Below are positions 1 to 9,067 of a stretch of 40,559 bases of DNA, in pieces. A program made the position numbers and the translations under genes. Location of the stretch: IMG/VR virus record IMGVR_UViG_3300031920_000219, positions 1-40,559 of that record; one strand, 5' to 3'. The notes below the pieces were generated by a model. That model saw only the letters and a program-made list of their open reading frames with translations. It had not been told where the DNA came from and made no database searches. Each line of letters opens with the position of its first letter. Position 1 is the first letter of the stretch. The stretch is from a virus.

Positions 1-68
1 CTAATTATCAGTTTTTTATATTATTTTTAAAAAAAATCATAAATTTTTATATTTTTTTATAATACTAA

Positions 69-76
69 GTATTTAT
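69..76 (+). promoter_or_regulatory. GTATTTAT promoter-like motif upstream of the first gene
   Basis: Copy of the motif that recurs before many genes in the window, with consensus AGTATTTAT. It lies 36 bases before the ATG at 112, inside an extremely AT-rich leader. Its role as a promoter element is inferred from recurrence only. Confidence 0.35.
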
Positions 77-111
77 TATTGATAAATAATTAGATATTAA
101 CATAATATAAA

Positions 112-294
112 ATGGAAAATACAAAAGTAGGAAATAAATCAGTTATAATTTCCGGAGATTTACATAATGACTTTAAAGTAATGTGTAAAGGAAAAAACCT
201 AAAAATAGGTGGACTAATTGAAGATTTGATTAGAGTTTATTTAAGAAAACCACAAGATGTTCAACAAATGATAGATGAGATAAATCAAGGATAA
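112..294 (+). CDS. Small ribbon-helix-helix type DNA-binding protein
   Basis: A 60-residue protein whose layout fits the CopG/Arc ribbon-helix-helix fold: a short strand (SVIISGDL, residues 9-16), a helix (HNDFKVMCKGKN), a turn, and a second helix (IGGLIEDLIRVYL). Such proteins bind palindromic operators as dimers. It is the first gene of a tight forward block and ends 3 bases before the resolvase-like gene. It could be a phage transcriptional regulator; the paired palindromes at 4416-4459 are one conceivable target, but nothing in the sequence links the two. No close family member is recognised, so the fold call rests on pattern alone. Confidence 0.6.
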   Translation: MENTKVGNKSVIISGDLHNDFKVMCKGKNLKIGGLIEDLIRVYLRKPQDVQQMIDEINQG

Positions 295-297
295 TTT

Positions 298-909
298 ATG
301 GAAAAATACATTTGGTCGTTAGATATATCAACAACAAATGTTGGTACAGCGTTATGGGACGTTAATGGTAAATTAATTGAATTAAAACATTTAAGTTTAA
401 AAACAGATAAAGATGTAAATATTGAACACAGAGATTTACATAAAGCAGATTTATTTAAACAATATTGTTTAAAATATAAAGATCATGTTGAAAAAAAATT
501 AAATGGTTCGATTATAAATGTTTTTGTTGAAGCACCACTTCTAAACACACCAAAGAACATTAACACAACTGCATTATTATTGGGGTTTAATGGGATAACA
601 AGATATGTGTTATATCAAGTGTTTGGACATAAACCAGATAAGATCAGTGTACATGATTCTAGAAAATTATTTTGCCCGGAACTCGTGCATCAAAAAAAGG
701 TTAAAGGTGAAATTAAAGATATTTTATCCTTCCCTGATGAGTATAAAAAAAATAAAAAGTTGTATATTTGGGAAAAAGTTGCTAAATTAGAACCTCAAAT
801 TGAGTGGTTTTATACAAGAAACGACACATTAAAAGACATGTGTTTTGATATGTCAGACAGTTATGCTGTAGGTATAGCTGGATTAAAGAAAATTGGGATA
901 ATTACATAA
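298..909 (+). CDS. RuvC-like Holliday junction resolvase (RNase H fold)
   Basis: A 203-residue RNase H-fold nuclease. Strand 1 with the first acidic ligand is SLDISTTNVG (D9). The second ligand is in NVFVEAPLL (E78), and the C-terminal helix has DMSDSYAVGIAG (D184/D187). This spacing matches RuvC-family resolvases that cut four-way junctions during phage recombination and packaging. ATG follows the upstream stop by 3 bases, and its own stop is immediately followed by the GTG of the next gene, so the three genes are likely co-transcribed. Family assignment is good; the exact substrate is inferred. Confidence 0.8.
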   Translation: MEKYIWSLDISTTNVGTALWDVNGKLIELKHLSLKTDKDVNIEHRDLHKADLFKQYCLKYKDHVEKKLNGSIINVFVEAPLLNTPKNINTTALLLGFNGITRYVLYQVFGHKPDKISVHDSRKLFCPELVHQKKVKGEIKDILSFPDEYKKNKKLYIWEKVAKLEPQIEWFYTRNDTLKDMCFDMSDSYAVGIAGLKKIGIIT

Positions 910-1218
910 GTGAAACGAGTTTATTTAATGCAATCAATGGAAGAAGGTTATTATAAGATAGGTGTATCTAAAAAACCCCAAAGAAGATTAAAGCAATTAC
1001 AAACCGGAAATTCATCAGAATTGAAACTCATTAATACATATTCATCTGAATTTGCAAATAAAATTGAAAAATTTTTACACAATATTTATTCTGGTTGGAA
1101 AAAGAATGGTGAATGGTTTGATATCCCTATAACAGAAGCACTTGGGTTTGTTGAAACGTGTCAAAAAATTGAAGAGAATTTTGTCTTCTTAAAAGAAAAT
1201 GGGAATTCATTTATTTAA
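910..1218 (+). CDS. GIY-YIG-like protein of the T5orf172/MUG113 type
   Basis: A 102-residue single-domain protein. The N-terminus RVYLMQS...GYYKIGVSKKPQRRLKQLQTGN corresponds to the GIY-YIG core in the T5orf172/MUG113 variant, where VYL and YYKIG replace the two classical strands. GEWFDI near residue 83 is also typical of this variant. The GTG at 910 is preferred over the ATG at 928 because the latter would remove the first core strand. It directly abuts the RuvC-like gene. Members are predicted DNA nucleases; whether this one acts in recombination or host DNA degradation cannot be told. Confidence 0.7.
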   Translation: MKRVYLMQSMEEGYYKIGVSKKPQRRLKQLQTGNSSELKLINTYSSEFANKIEKFLHNIYSGWKKNGEWFDIPITEALGFVETCQKIEENFVFLKENGNSFI

Positions 1219-1286
1219 AACACTTGCATATATAGTATTTTTAATTTAGATTTGAGAAAAAATAATACATCACTAAAAGCACAAAC

Positions 1287-2795
1287 ATGATTAAAAAACA
1301 AAGAGTAGAAAAAGCTATTGAGATTATTAATTTTGCTATTAAAAATAGTATATCAGTAAAATCAGCATCGAAAAAAAGTGGTTATGCAGGTACTTATGTT
1401 AAAAATGTGAAAGCAAACCTAAAAGAGGATTATGAAAATGGAATAGCTGATGATAATTTATATTCATCCTTTAACGATGTATATGGATTATATGAATCAA
1501 AGAAAAAAATTAAACAACCAAAAGCAGTAACTGCTGTAACTGAAACAGAAATTACCACAGAAAACAAACCACCAAACATACCGATATCCACAACAAAAGG
1601 GGATAAAACAACATTCAGAGATAAAGGCAACACTGCTGAAATTGAATCAAAACAAACTATTGATGTACGTGGAATTAAACATGTTAAAACTGTTGATGAA
1701 TTGGTAGAACTTTGTGAACTTGATACTGATATTTGGAACATAAAAGATGGAACAATTAATAAATGGGATGTTACTGCATGGAATCGAAAAACTGGTGAGA
1801 ATGAATATGCTCAAAATATTCAAGTAAAAGCACGGTTTGAGAAAATAAAGGAATTATTTCAACACAAAGAAGCAGGTAAACTATTCCAGAGAATGGTTGA
1901 AGGATATGAACCACCTATATTAAATGTACTACCTTTAGTACATAATAAAATCCCAAAAAATTATGAATTTCTTAATGAAGAAAATAATTTATTAGAGATT
2001 TGTATTTTTGATCTACATATTGGGAAATTAGCATGGCATGGTGAAACAGGTGAAGATTATGATGTTAAAATAGCGACACGTAGATTTATAGATGCACTTG
2101 AGTTGTTACTTTATAGAGCATCATCATTTAAGTACGATAAAATATTGTTTCCAATTGGTAACGATTTTTTCAATAGTGATAATCTTTTAAATACAACAAC
2201 AAAAGGAACACCTCAAGCTGAGGACCTTCGTTGGCAAAAAACTTTCGAAGTTGGTTGTCGTTTAATTGTTGATGGTATTAGTTTATTAAAACAAATTGGT
2301 GTACCTGTTGAAGTAATGGTTATTCCGGGTAATCATGATTTTGAAAGAAGTTTTTATTTAGGTTCTTATTTACAAGCATGGTTTAAGAACGATGAAATTG
2401 TAAACATAAATAATAGTGCATCACCACGTAAATATTTTGTTTTTGGTGAGGTTTTATTAGGATTTTCACATGGTGGTGAAGAAAAAGAAGGTGCATTACC
2501 ATTGATAATGGCATCGGATAAGGAATCAAAACAACATTGGAGTAATACTAAATACCATGAATGGCATTTAGGTCATATACATAGAAAAAAACAAGTTAAT
2601 TACGTTACCTTAGATAAAGGAACATCATTAACCGAAGATTTAGGCGTGACTGTTAGATATTTATCTTCACTTACTGGCACTGAAGAATGGCATCATAAAA
2701 AAGGTTTTATTGGTAACATAAAAGCAGCAGATGCTTTTATATGGAACGATAAAAACGGACTCATTTCACACTTAAATGCAAACATAATAGAATAA
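1287..2795 (+). CDS. Calcineurin-like metallophosphoesterase with N-terminal extension
   Basis: A 502-residue protein. The C-terminal half carries the full metallophosphoesterase motif set: FDLHIG (D242, H244), GND (291-293), GNHD (348-351), FSHGG near 395, and GHIH (429-432). The first ~230 residues are not recognised. They begin with a helical segment that could be a helix-turn-helix (residues 3-45), followed by a Thr/Lys-rich linker. It is much longer than a bare phosphatase domain, so the N-terminus may recruit DNA or a protein partner. It may be a nuclease or a nucleotide phosphatase; the sequence does not decide. A TTGCAT...TATTTTT motif precedes it. Confidence 0.8.
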   Translation: MIKKQRVEKAIEIINFAIKNSISVKSASKKSGYAGTYVKNVKANLKEDYENGIADDNLYSSFNDVYGLYESKKKIKQPKAVTAVTETEITTENKPPNIPISTTKGDKTTFRDKGNTAEIESKQTIDVRGIKHVKTVDELVELCELDTDIWNIKDGTINKWDVTAWNRKTGENEYAQNIQVKARFEKIKELFQHKEAGKLFQRMVEGYEPPILNVLPLVHNKIPKNYEFLNEENNLLEICIFDLHIGKLAWHGETGEDYDVKIATRRFIDALELLLYRASSFKYDKILFPIGNDFFNSDNLLNTTTKGTPQAEDLRWQKTFEVGCRLIVDGISLLKQIGVPVEVMVIPGNHDFERSFYLGSYLQAWFKNDEIVNINNSASPRKYFVFGEVLLGFSHGGEEKEGALPLIMASDKESKQHWSNTKYHEWHLGHIHRKKQVNYVTLDKGTSLTEDLGVTVRYLSSLTGTEEWHHKKGFIGNIKAADAFIWNDKNGLISHLNANIIE

Positions 2796-2812
2796 TAATA
2801 ATAATTAAAACA

Positions 2813-3349
2813 ATGGCAAAAAAAAATTTAGCTAAATTAGTAAAAAGAAAACCAGCAGCAAAAAAAACTGCACCGAAAAAAAATAAACCAGAAGTTGTGG
2901 AGGAAACACCATTAACTAAAAATGAGATAGCTGATAAATTAGTGGAGGGTGTTATGGATGATGTTGAATTGAAACCATCATCAGATGTTCAATTATTGGA
3001 AATCGAAGATACTGTAAGTGAAAAAAGTGTTGAATGGTTGGAGGAACAATTAGGTTTAATGACTCAATCAAATAGTGAATTGAAAGGTCAAGCAGAGACT
3101 GCTAAAGAAAATTACAAAAAGATTTTCGAAGAACTTCAAGCATTAAAAGATGGTGGAACTAATATAGATCAGAAACTTATTCAAGATACTGGAATTAAAA
3201 AAGGTGTAATTGATCTATTTAATGAAGTTCAAAATAATTATCTTGGGCAGAATGAACGTAATTCTCGTTATAGTGATATGAAATTGGATCATTTATTAAA
3301 GAAAATGATTAACATATTTCCATTTGTTAATGACATTAGAAAGTTTTAA
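2813..3349 (+). CDS. Lysine-rich, coiled-coil protein of unknown function
   Basis: A 178-residue protein with no recognised domain. The first ~28 residues are strongly basic with repeated AKK/KPAAKK patterns resembling nucleic-acid-binding tails. The middle is acidic, and residues ~75-115 have a heptad-like pattern suggesting a coiled coil. It starts 17 bases after the metallophosphoesterase gene and 30 bases before the sigma-factor gene. A DNA-associated or scaffold-like structural role is possible but unproven. Confidence 0.55.
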   Translation: MAKKNLAKLVKRKPAAKKTAPKKNKPEVVEETPLTKNEIADKLVEGVMDDVELKPSSDVQLLEIEDTVSEKSVEWLEEQLGLMTQSNSELKGQAETAKENYKKIFEELQALKDGGTNIDQKLIQDTGIKKGVIDLFNEVQNNYLGQNERNSRYSDMKLDHLLKKMINIFPFVNDIRKF

Positions 3350-3379
3350 AAATAACTAAATTGAGTAATATTATGTTAT

Positions 3380-3931
3380 ATGTTCGAACAATGTCAAGAC
3401 GACCTATTATTGGTTAATGATGTAAAAGAAGGTAAAAGAATATCTGAGGAATCTTTATATAATAAATATAAAGAAATTGTGTATGATTACTTAGTTGTTA
3501 AATACCCAAAAAATCTTCAAATTGATGATGATGTATCTGAAATTTTGATTAAAGTATTTACATCAATTTCAACATATAACCACGATAAATCTAAATTTAA
3601 AACTTGGGTTATTACTATTGTTAAGAATTATATGATTGATAAAATAAGAAATTCAAAATATAATTCGGTAGTGGAATATAATACAGAATGTTATTGTAAC
3701 TCAACATATTCAGAAGAATCAAATGATTTTTCGGAATCAGCAATAAGTATAATATCTGATAAATTAGAAGTGACTGATTATACTTTACTTGATATGCATT
3801 ATGAACAGGGATACTCTTATAGTGAAATCGGTTCAGAGTTTAATGTGACAAGTAGTACTGTTAGTAATCGAGTGAATTATATTAAGTCTAAATTAAAAGA
3901 CTCAATAAGTAAAGAAATAATATACGAATAA
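3380..3931 (+). CDS. Phage sigma-70 family (ECF-like) sigma factor
   Basis: A 183-residue protein with the two-domain layout of small sigma factors. Region 2 is around residues 18-92, with the core-binding/promoter-melting helix FKTWVITIVKNYMIDKIRN. Region 4 is around residues 128-175, with YTLLDMHYEQGYSYSEIGSEF followed by the recognition helix TSSTVSNRVNYIKSKL. It would direct host RNA polymerase to phage promoters, as T4 gp55 does for late genes. The recurrent AGTATTTAT motif is a candidate target (inference). The gene ends at a strong terminator. Confidence 0.8.
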   Translation: MFEQCQDDLLLVNDVKEGKRISEESLYNKYKEIVYDYLVVKYPKNLQIDDDVSEILIKVFTSISTYNHDKSKFKTWVITIVKNYMIDKIRNSKYNSVVEYNTECYCNSTYSEESNDFSESAISIISDKLEVTDYTLLDMHYEQGYSYSEIGSEFNVTSSTVSNRVNYIKSKLKDSISKEIIYE

Positions 3932-3966
3932 AAAAAATGCCAGAATGTTAATATTCTGGCATTTTT
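3932..3966. terminator. Bidirectional rho-independent terminator
   Basis: Perfect stem AATGCCAGAAT / ATTCTGGCATT around a 6-base loop, with an A-run on the left and a T-run on the right, so it works in both directions. It sits between the convergent sigma-factor (+) and Hsp20 (-) genes. Confidence 0.9.
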
Positions 3967-3978
3967 ACTTATGAACCT

Positions 3979-4347
3979 TTATTTTATGTTAACTGTCTTT
4001 CTTTTTTTCTTACTTGATAGTATTGGGATAGTTAACGATAAAACACCATCATTATGAGAAGCAGTTATATTGTCCTCGTCAATTTCTTCACCTAAATTAA
4101 ATTTCTTACTAAATTCACCATAGAATGTGTTTTTTATGCGATATTTCACATTCTTATTTTCAATACGTTTCCCTGTGATATATAATACACCATTATCTAT
4201 GTTAATTTTAACATCTTCTTTATTAAACCCCGGTAACATTAATTGAAGAAGTAAACTATCTTTTTCTACAATCACGTCATATTCAAGTGCATTTTTTTTA
4301 CCAAAAACATCACCGAAAATATCCATAAAATCGTCATTTATACACAT
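3979..4347 (-). CDS. Small heat-shock protein (Hsp20/alpha-crystallin)
   Basis: A 122-residue protein with a full alpha-crystallin domain. The core runs from YDVIVEKDSLLLQLMLPG through NKEDVKINIDNGVLYITGKR to ASHNDGVLSLTIPI, followed by a short basic tail KKKRKTVNIK. Such ATP-independent holdases prevent aggregation; T4-like phages of cyanobacteria also carry Hsp20 genes. The gene is alone on the minus strand, divergent from the recombination nuclease gene, and shares with it the control region 4348-4522. Confidence 0.92.
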   Translation of the reverse strand: MCINDDFMDIFGDVFGKKNALEYDVIVEKDSLLLQLMLPGFNKEDVKINIDNGVLYITGKRIENKNVKYRIKNTFYGEFSKKFNLGEEIDEDNITASHNDGVLSLTIPILSSKKKRKTVNIK

Positions 4348-4415
4348 AATATTTATTTTTAATTAATAATTTATTTAATAAACATATAACTAAATTCGTA
4401 CCAAATTAAAATAAC

Positions 4416-4428
4416 TGACATCATGTCA
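4416..4428. promoter_or_regulatory. Operator-like palindrome, copy 1
   Basis: TGACATCATGTCA, a near-perfect palindrome with TGACA/TGTCA outer half-sites. Copy 2 starts 31 bases further, about three helical turns, so two dimers could sit on the same DNA face. The binding protein is unknown. Confidence 0.55.
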
Positions 4429-4446
4429 TGTTATAATAAAATTATT

Positions 4447-4459
4447 TGACATGGTGTCA
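4447..4459. promoter_or_regulatory. Operator-like palindrome, copy 2
   Basis: TGACATGGTGTCA, the same half-sites TGACA and TGTCA as copy 1, with only two central bases different. It lies 63 bases before the ATG of the Mre11/Rad50 fusion. Confidence 0.55.
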
Positions 4460-4522
4460 TTTAATATAATTAACTTGGAAAATTAATAAGTTTTAGATAT
4501 ATTTGCTCTGTATAAATAAAAA

Positions 4523-7500
4523 ATGACTATGATAAAGAAGATTGCTCACCTTGCTGATATTCATATCAGAAAAATACCAACTAGAAATGATGAATATGAA
4601 AAAGTATTCAAAAAATTAATCAAATCATTAAAACTAAAAAAACCGGACCTAATTGTTATTGTTGGTGATTTATTAAACGACTATCTCGATTTACAAAGTG
4701 AACAGATAATATTAGTTGTTAAATTATTAAGAGAATTGGCGAAGATTGCACCAGTTAGAATAACAAGGGGAAATCATGATTGTCGTAAGAAGAATTTAAA
4801 ACGTATTGATCCTATTAGGGCAATTGTTGATATTATAGCTGATCCGAAAATTGTTTATTATGATAAAACCGGGTTTTATGATGATGATAACATTAAGTGG
4901 GCAGTTTGGCATCATGGAGAACCAAAAAATAACCCTTGGAAAAGTAAGGAAGGTAAATCAATATTAGCTAATCCTGAACACTATACAACAATAGATTTGT
5001 TTCATGATTCAATTAATGGGTGTGCATCTGATAATGGTTTTGAATTGAAAGATAGTTCACTATATAAGATAAAGGAATTTATGGGTGAATATTCATTTTT
5101 TGGTCACATCCATAGAATGCAATTCTTCGGTGATAAGAAAGCATATTGTGGGTCATTGATTGCTCAGAAATTTTCAGAAGGTGATGATCAGTTTCATGGT
5201 TATTTGTTATGGGATTTAGAAAGTGGTACGTCTGAAGAGGTTGTAATATCTAATGAATATTCATATAAAAATATTAAATTAACACCTTTCACCGATTTTG
5301 AAGATATAGATATTGATATAGATGAACCAACTAAAAATATGAAAGGTCGTATTGTTTGGTCAACATTACCGAGCATGAGAAATAATGAGAACGAAAGAAA
5401 ATTAATTAATCACCTTCAACAAAAATATCCTAATATAATAATCTCACATAAAAACGAATTTACTGAAGATGATTTAATTAATATAGATAATGATGTTGAA
5501 ATTGAGGATATTACTAATCAAGATGTTCAACATACAATATTTCGTGAATATTTAGAAAAAATAGGTGTTGATGATGAAAAAATTGATACAGTTATTGCTC
5601 TTGATGTTGAATTAACAAGTAAAATAACATTGGATGATGTCACACATATTGAATGGTCTGTTGTTAAGTTTGGTTGTACAAATTTTATGTCATATAATGA
5701 TTTCGATATTGATTGGAGAGATATGGATGGTCTTTATCAAATAACTGGTATCAATACTGCAGGTAAAACAACCATATTTAAATTAATATCGTATATACTG
5801 TTCAATAAAACAATTGAGACAGAATTTAGGGTGAAATTTGGAGATAGACGATTTGTTAATAATAAGACCGATCTAAATTATTGTGATAGTTATATGGTGA
5901 TTGATGCCAATGGCGAGTATTATGGAATTAAAAGAAAAACCCAAATAGTCACAACTAAAAATGGTGAGATTACTGGTGCACCTACAGCAGTATCATACTA
6001 TACATTATCTTCTCCTGATAGTGAAATGACTGATGATAATTCTATTGATAATCTTACTGAAGATGATAGAAGAAAAACACAAAAAACAATTAATCAAATC
6101 ATTGGATCATATGATAACTTTAATCGTGTAGTGCTAACAACATCAGATACAATGAATAGGATTTTATCTAATGATATGGCTGTATTCATTGATACATTAT
6201 TATTTGATAGTGGTTTGGATGTTTTCGATAAGAAAAATACAGCATTAAGTAACCATCGAAAAGGATTAAATAAAAAATCCAGAATAACATGTAATGTTGA
6301 AACAACAAATGAAAACACAAAAAAACTTGAAGAAGATAATGTAATAATTAATAACGAAATTGATGATATTGAAAAAGTTAAAGTACCTGAAATTGAAAAG
6401 AATATAAAAAAGGGTCAGAATTATGTTGAAAATTTAACAAAAAAATTACATAAAATTGATGTAGATATTCAAAATTTAGATGTTGAATCTACTGAAGAAG
6501 ATATTAACACCCACAATGAAACGATAAAAAATTACACCGAAAGACAATCAAAATTAAAGAAGGACATTAAACCACTGAAAGAAACATACGATAAAGAAAA
6601 TTTTAATAAATTAACTAAGAAAAAAGATGATCATAAACAACAAGAATCTACATTAAATTTAGAGAAAAAAGAGAAGGAGAGATTAAAAGGTGTTGAAGAA
6701 CATAACATTGAGATCATTAATGGTAATATTTTTAGATTAAAAGAAGATGGTGCTAATAAGAAACAAGAAGTTACTGAACTAAGAGAAAGTAAAAATTGTC
6801 CTACTTGTGGTCAGGCATTAACAGATTTAAGCGATGAACATAAAAAATTTATCGATGAAAAAGTTAAAAATTTAATTGAAGAAATGTATGATATCGGTGG
6901 TAAAATTAAAATTGAAGAAAAAGGTATAAAGGTTCATGAGGTTAATGTTAATGAATATTTAGAAGATATTAAAATTATTGAAAGTAGTAAGTTAGATAAC
7001 ACAACTAATATGGAAACCATATTGAGTACGATAGGTGAATTGACCAATGATAAAGATGAGGTTGAAAAACGAAATGAATATCAGACAGAACTCGATCAGA
7101 TTCCGGTAAAAACACAAAATGAAGAAATGAAAGCAGAGCTTCTTCAAAATAAAATCGATAAACATGATCAGAGTTTAATTCAAATAGAAGATAATAAAAA
7201 AAATGAGAAAATAATTGAAACCTCTAAAGGTAAGTTGGATTTATATGATGGTAATATTAAAGAACATAATGAAAATATTATCGAAGAGAAAACAAAATTG
7301 AATGAGAATTTATTAAAAATAAAACAGAATAATCAATTAGTTAAAGAGTTTGAAGAACAGGAATATCAAGATAGTATCCTTGATCTATATAAGAAATGTG
7401 TTCACCGGGATGGTATACCTAAACAATTATTAGGTAGTTATGTAATACCTAAGATCAATAATGTGTTAGGAACGATGTTAGATAATGTTAGTTTTAAAAT

Positions 7501-7849
7501 ATGGTTAGATGTTGATGATTTAAGACCTAAATTAGCGTATAATAACACACCTACTGCAATTATTGATGCAATTGGTTCATCAGGTAAAGAAAGAACGTTT
7601 GCAAGTATTGTATTAAAGAATGCGTTGAATCAAATTAATGTTAAATCAAAACCAACAATATGTTTGTTAGATGAAGTTATGGATAAATTGTCTGAAGAGA
7701 GTATTGAGGAATTTATTGAAATTTTACAATTGATAAAAAATAAGGTTAAGAAATTAATTATTGTTCAACATAAAGCTAATGTTGAACCTGATTATGTTAT
7801 TGAAGTACATAGAAATAATATAGGAATATCCAACTTAGAAATTATTTAA
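4523..7849 (+). CDS. Fused Mre11-Rad50 (SbcD-SbcC, T4 gp47-gp46-like) recombination nuclease
   Basis: One 1108-residue ORF joins both subunits of the end-processing nuclease. Residues 1-~330 are the Mre11/SbcD part: ADIH (D12, H14), GD (48-49), GNHD (83-86), GHIH (194-197). Residues ~375-1108 are the Rad50/SbcC part: Walker A GINTAGKTT (409-417), a long coiled coil, zinc hook CPTCGQ (C759, C762), a second coiled coil, the signature-like SSGKER, and Walker B CLLDE (to E1051). In most phages and cells these are two genes. It would resect DNA ends for recombination-dependent replication. The reading frame is open throughout and shows no sign of recent damage. Confidence 0.92.
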   Translation: MTMIKKIAHLADIHIRKIPTRNDEYEKVFKKLIKSLKLKKPDLIVIVGDLLNDYLDLQSEQIILVVKLLRELAKIAPVRITRGNHDCRKKNLKRIDPIRAIVDIIADPKIVYYDKTGFYDDDNIKWAVWHHGEPKNNPWKSKEGKSILANPEHYTTIDLFHDSINGCASDNGFELKDSSLYKIKEFMGEYSFFGHIHRMQFFGDKKAYCGSLIAQKFSEGDDQFHGYLLWDLESGTSEEVVISNEYSYKNIKLTPFTDFEDIDIDIDEPTKNMKGRIVWSTLPSMRNNENERKLINHLQQKYPNIIISHKNEFTEDDLINIDNDVEIEDITNQDVQHTIFREYLEKIGVDDEKIDTVIALDVELTSKITLDDVTHIEWSVVKFGCTNFMSYNDFDIDWRDMDGLYQITGINTAGKTTIFKLISYILFNKTIETEFRVKFGDRRFVNNKTDLNYCDSYMVIDANGEYYGIKRKTQIVTTKNGEITGAPTAVSYYTLSSPDSEMTDDNSIDNLTEDDRRKTQKTINQIIGSYDNFNRVVLTTSDTMNRILSNDMAVFIDTLLFDSGLDVFDKKNTALSNHRKGLNKKSRITCNVETTNENTKKLEEDNVIINNEIDDIEKVKVPEIEKNIKKGQNYVENLTKKLHKIDVDIQNLDVESTEEDINTHNETIKNYTERQSKLKKDIKPLKETYDKENFNKLTKKKDDHKQQESTLNLEKKEKERLKGVEEHNIEIINGNIFRLKEDGANKKQEVTELRESKNCPTCGQALTDLSDEHKKFIDEKVKNLIEEMYDIGGKIKIEEKGIKVHEVNVNEYLEDIKIIESSKLDNTTNMETILSTIGELTNDKDEVEKRNEYQTELDQIPVKTQNEEMKAELLQNKIDKHDQSLIQIEDNKKNEKIIETSKGKLDLYDGNIKEHNENIIEEKTKLNENLLKIKQNNQLVKEFEEQEYQDSILDLYKKCVHRDGIPKQLLGSYVIPKINNVLGTMLDNVSFKIWLDVDDLRPKLAYNNTPTAIIDAIGSSGKERTFASIVLKNALNQINVKSKPTICLLDEVMDKLSEESIEEFIEILQLIKNKVKKLIIVQHKANVEPDYVIEVHRNNIGISNLEII

Positions 7850-7885
7850 CCACAATTTCATTTTTTGATCTAAAATATTTTAATA

Positions 7886-7894
7886 CCTATTTAT
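7886..7894 (+). promoter_or_regulatory. CTATTTAT promoter-like motif
   Basis: CCTATTTAT followed by ATTAAAG, 12 bases before the ATG at 7906. The block before 10140 is almost the same (AGTATTTATCATTAAAG), which supports a shared promoter element. Confidence 0.4.
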
Positions 7895-7905
7895 ATTAAA
7901 GAAAA

Positions 7906-9060
7906 ATGGAATTAAATAAATACGATAAGTTAAGAAGAAAGATCAGTTCAAAGAATTTTGAAGGTAAATTTAAAGGTCTTAATATTTGGTTATATCGACT
8001 TTCAATCATTGGTAACCTTGGTTCAGTGTTTTTTGCATATTTTTTAGTAACACCTGCACTTAAAAGAGCAATTACTATAAATTTAATTGATGGTATATTT
8101 GCTACTATTTTAGCTATTTTAGCCACAATAGTAATATTGGTTTCGTTTGAATTAATTAAACGATTATTACTTAAAAGTTTATCTTTCGATTTAGTTAAAA
8201 ATAAATTTAACATAACCAAAGGATCGGTTGTTAGTTGGTTTATATTCTCTATTATTATTGTTGGATTAAGTATGTTCTTATCTATAAATGGTGCGAAAAA
8301 ATTTGCAACAACAAGCATATTTAAGAATGATGTTGTTAAAGATAAAATGATTATTAAAACAGATAGCATTCGAGAGAATTATACTAAAATGAAATCGGTT
8401 TATGTTTCTGAAAATAATAATTTAAGAAACATTAATGGTGATTTAAGAGTAAAACAAACAGAAACACCATTAGATTATATGACTGTCAGAGATAAATATC
8501 AGAACTATATAGATAAAAATACTGAGGTTATTAATGGTAATGAAAGTAAAATATCAAAAATAGATTCATTGTGTGATGTTGCAATGTTTGAAAACAATAA
8601 ACAATCTTTACATAAACAAAAGGAAAATAAAGACAACGATTTCACTAGTATTCTATTGTTTATTATAATATCAACAGTAATTGAATTTATTATTGTTCTT
8701 GGTGTTTACTTTCGAGAATATTACGAATATAGTTTATATCTTATAAATAAAGATAAATTAGAACCATTATATAAGAAACGTGATAGATATCGTGTGATGT
8801 TAGAATATATTTATCATGCTGGTGATGTTTCTGCTGGTGAGAGATTAATGGCTGGTGAGAGGTTAATTGAATTAGTTGAAGAAAATTCAACAATTTCAGA
8901 CCCGAAAAATTTTATTAAGATTTTCTTGCGAGATATGGAAGAAATGAATATTTTTGTAGTACAGGGTAAAAGAAGATTATTGAAATTATCATATGAAGAG
9001 GCAATAGATATAATTAATAATTTTGAAGATTCTTCTGTATTATTAAAGAATTTAAAATAA
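7906..9060 (+). CDS. Multi-pass membrane protein of unknown function
   Basis: A 384-residue protein with about four predicted membrane segments: residues ~28-50, ~60-85, ~105-127 and ~243-265. The loop between the third and fourth (about 130-240) is polar and partly coiled-coil. The C-terminal ~110 residues are soluble, helical and may form a winged-helix-like fold. It lies between the recombination nuclease and dCMP deaminase genes and has its own promoter-like motif. No family recognised. Confidence 0.6.
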   Translation: MELNKYDKLRRKISSKNFEGKFKGLNIWLYRLSIIGNLGSVFFAYFLVTPALKRAITINLIDGIFATILAILATIVILVSFELIKRLLLKSLSFDLVKNKFNITKGSVVSWFIFSIIIVGLSMFLSINGAKKFATTSIFKNDVVKDKMIIKTDSIRENYTKMKSVYVSENNNLRNINGDLRVKQTETPLDYMTVRDKYQNYIDKNTEVINGNESKISKIDSLCDVAMFENNKQSLHKQKENKDNDFTSILLFIIISTVIEFIIVLGVYFREYYEYSLYLINKDKLEPLYKKRDRYRVMLEYIYHAGDVSAGERLMAGERLIELVEENSTISDPKNFIKIFLRDMEEMNIFVVQGKRRLLKLSYEEAIDIINNFEDSSVLLKNLK

Positions 9061-9067
9061 AATTAAT

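Larger units (their letters stand above)
4348..4522. promoter_or_regulatory. Divergent intergenic control region
   Basis: A 175-base non-coding region between Hsp20 (-) and the Mre11/Rad50 fusion (+). It holds two 13-base near-palindromes (4416-4428 and 4447-4459) and a TATAAATA box at 4511-4518, just before the ATG at 4523. It probably contains both divergent promoters, with the palindromes as operators. Confidence 0.5.

Noticed and set aside
605-790. Second plus-strand ORF within the RuvC-like gene
   Set aside because: Alternative frame inside a gene with intact catalytic motifs; unlikely to be coding.
4511-4518. T4-type late promoter TATAAATA before the Mre11-Rad50 fusion
   Set aside because: Only a single copy with this orientation was placed convincingly before a gene, only 4 bases from the ATG. 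In this AT-rich sequence it may be chance; other genes carry the opposite orientation (TATTTAT).
6094-6318. Minus-strand ORF inside the Mre11-Rad50 gene
   Set aside because: Antisense shadow of a clear coding frame, with no independent start context or domain. The same holds for the other antisense ORFs inside large genes.
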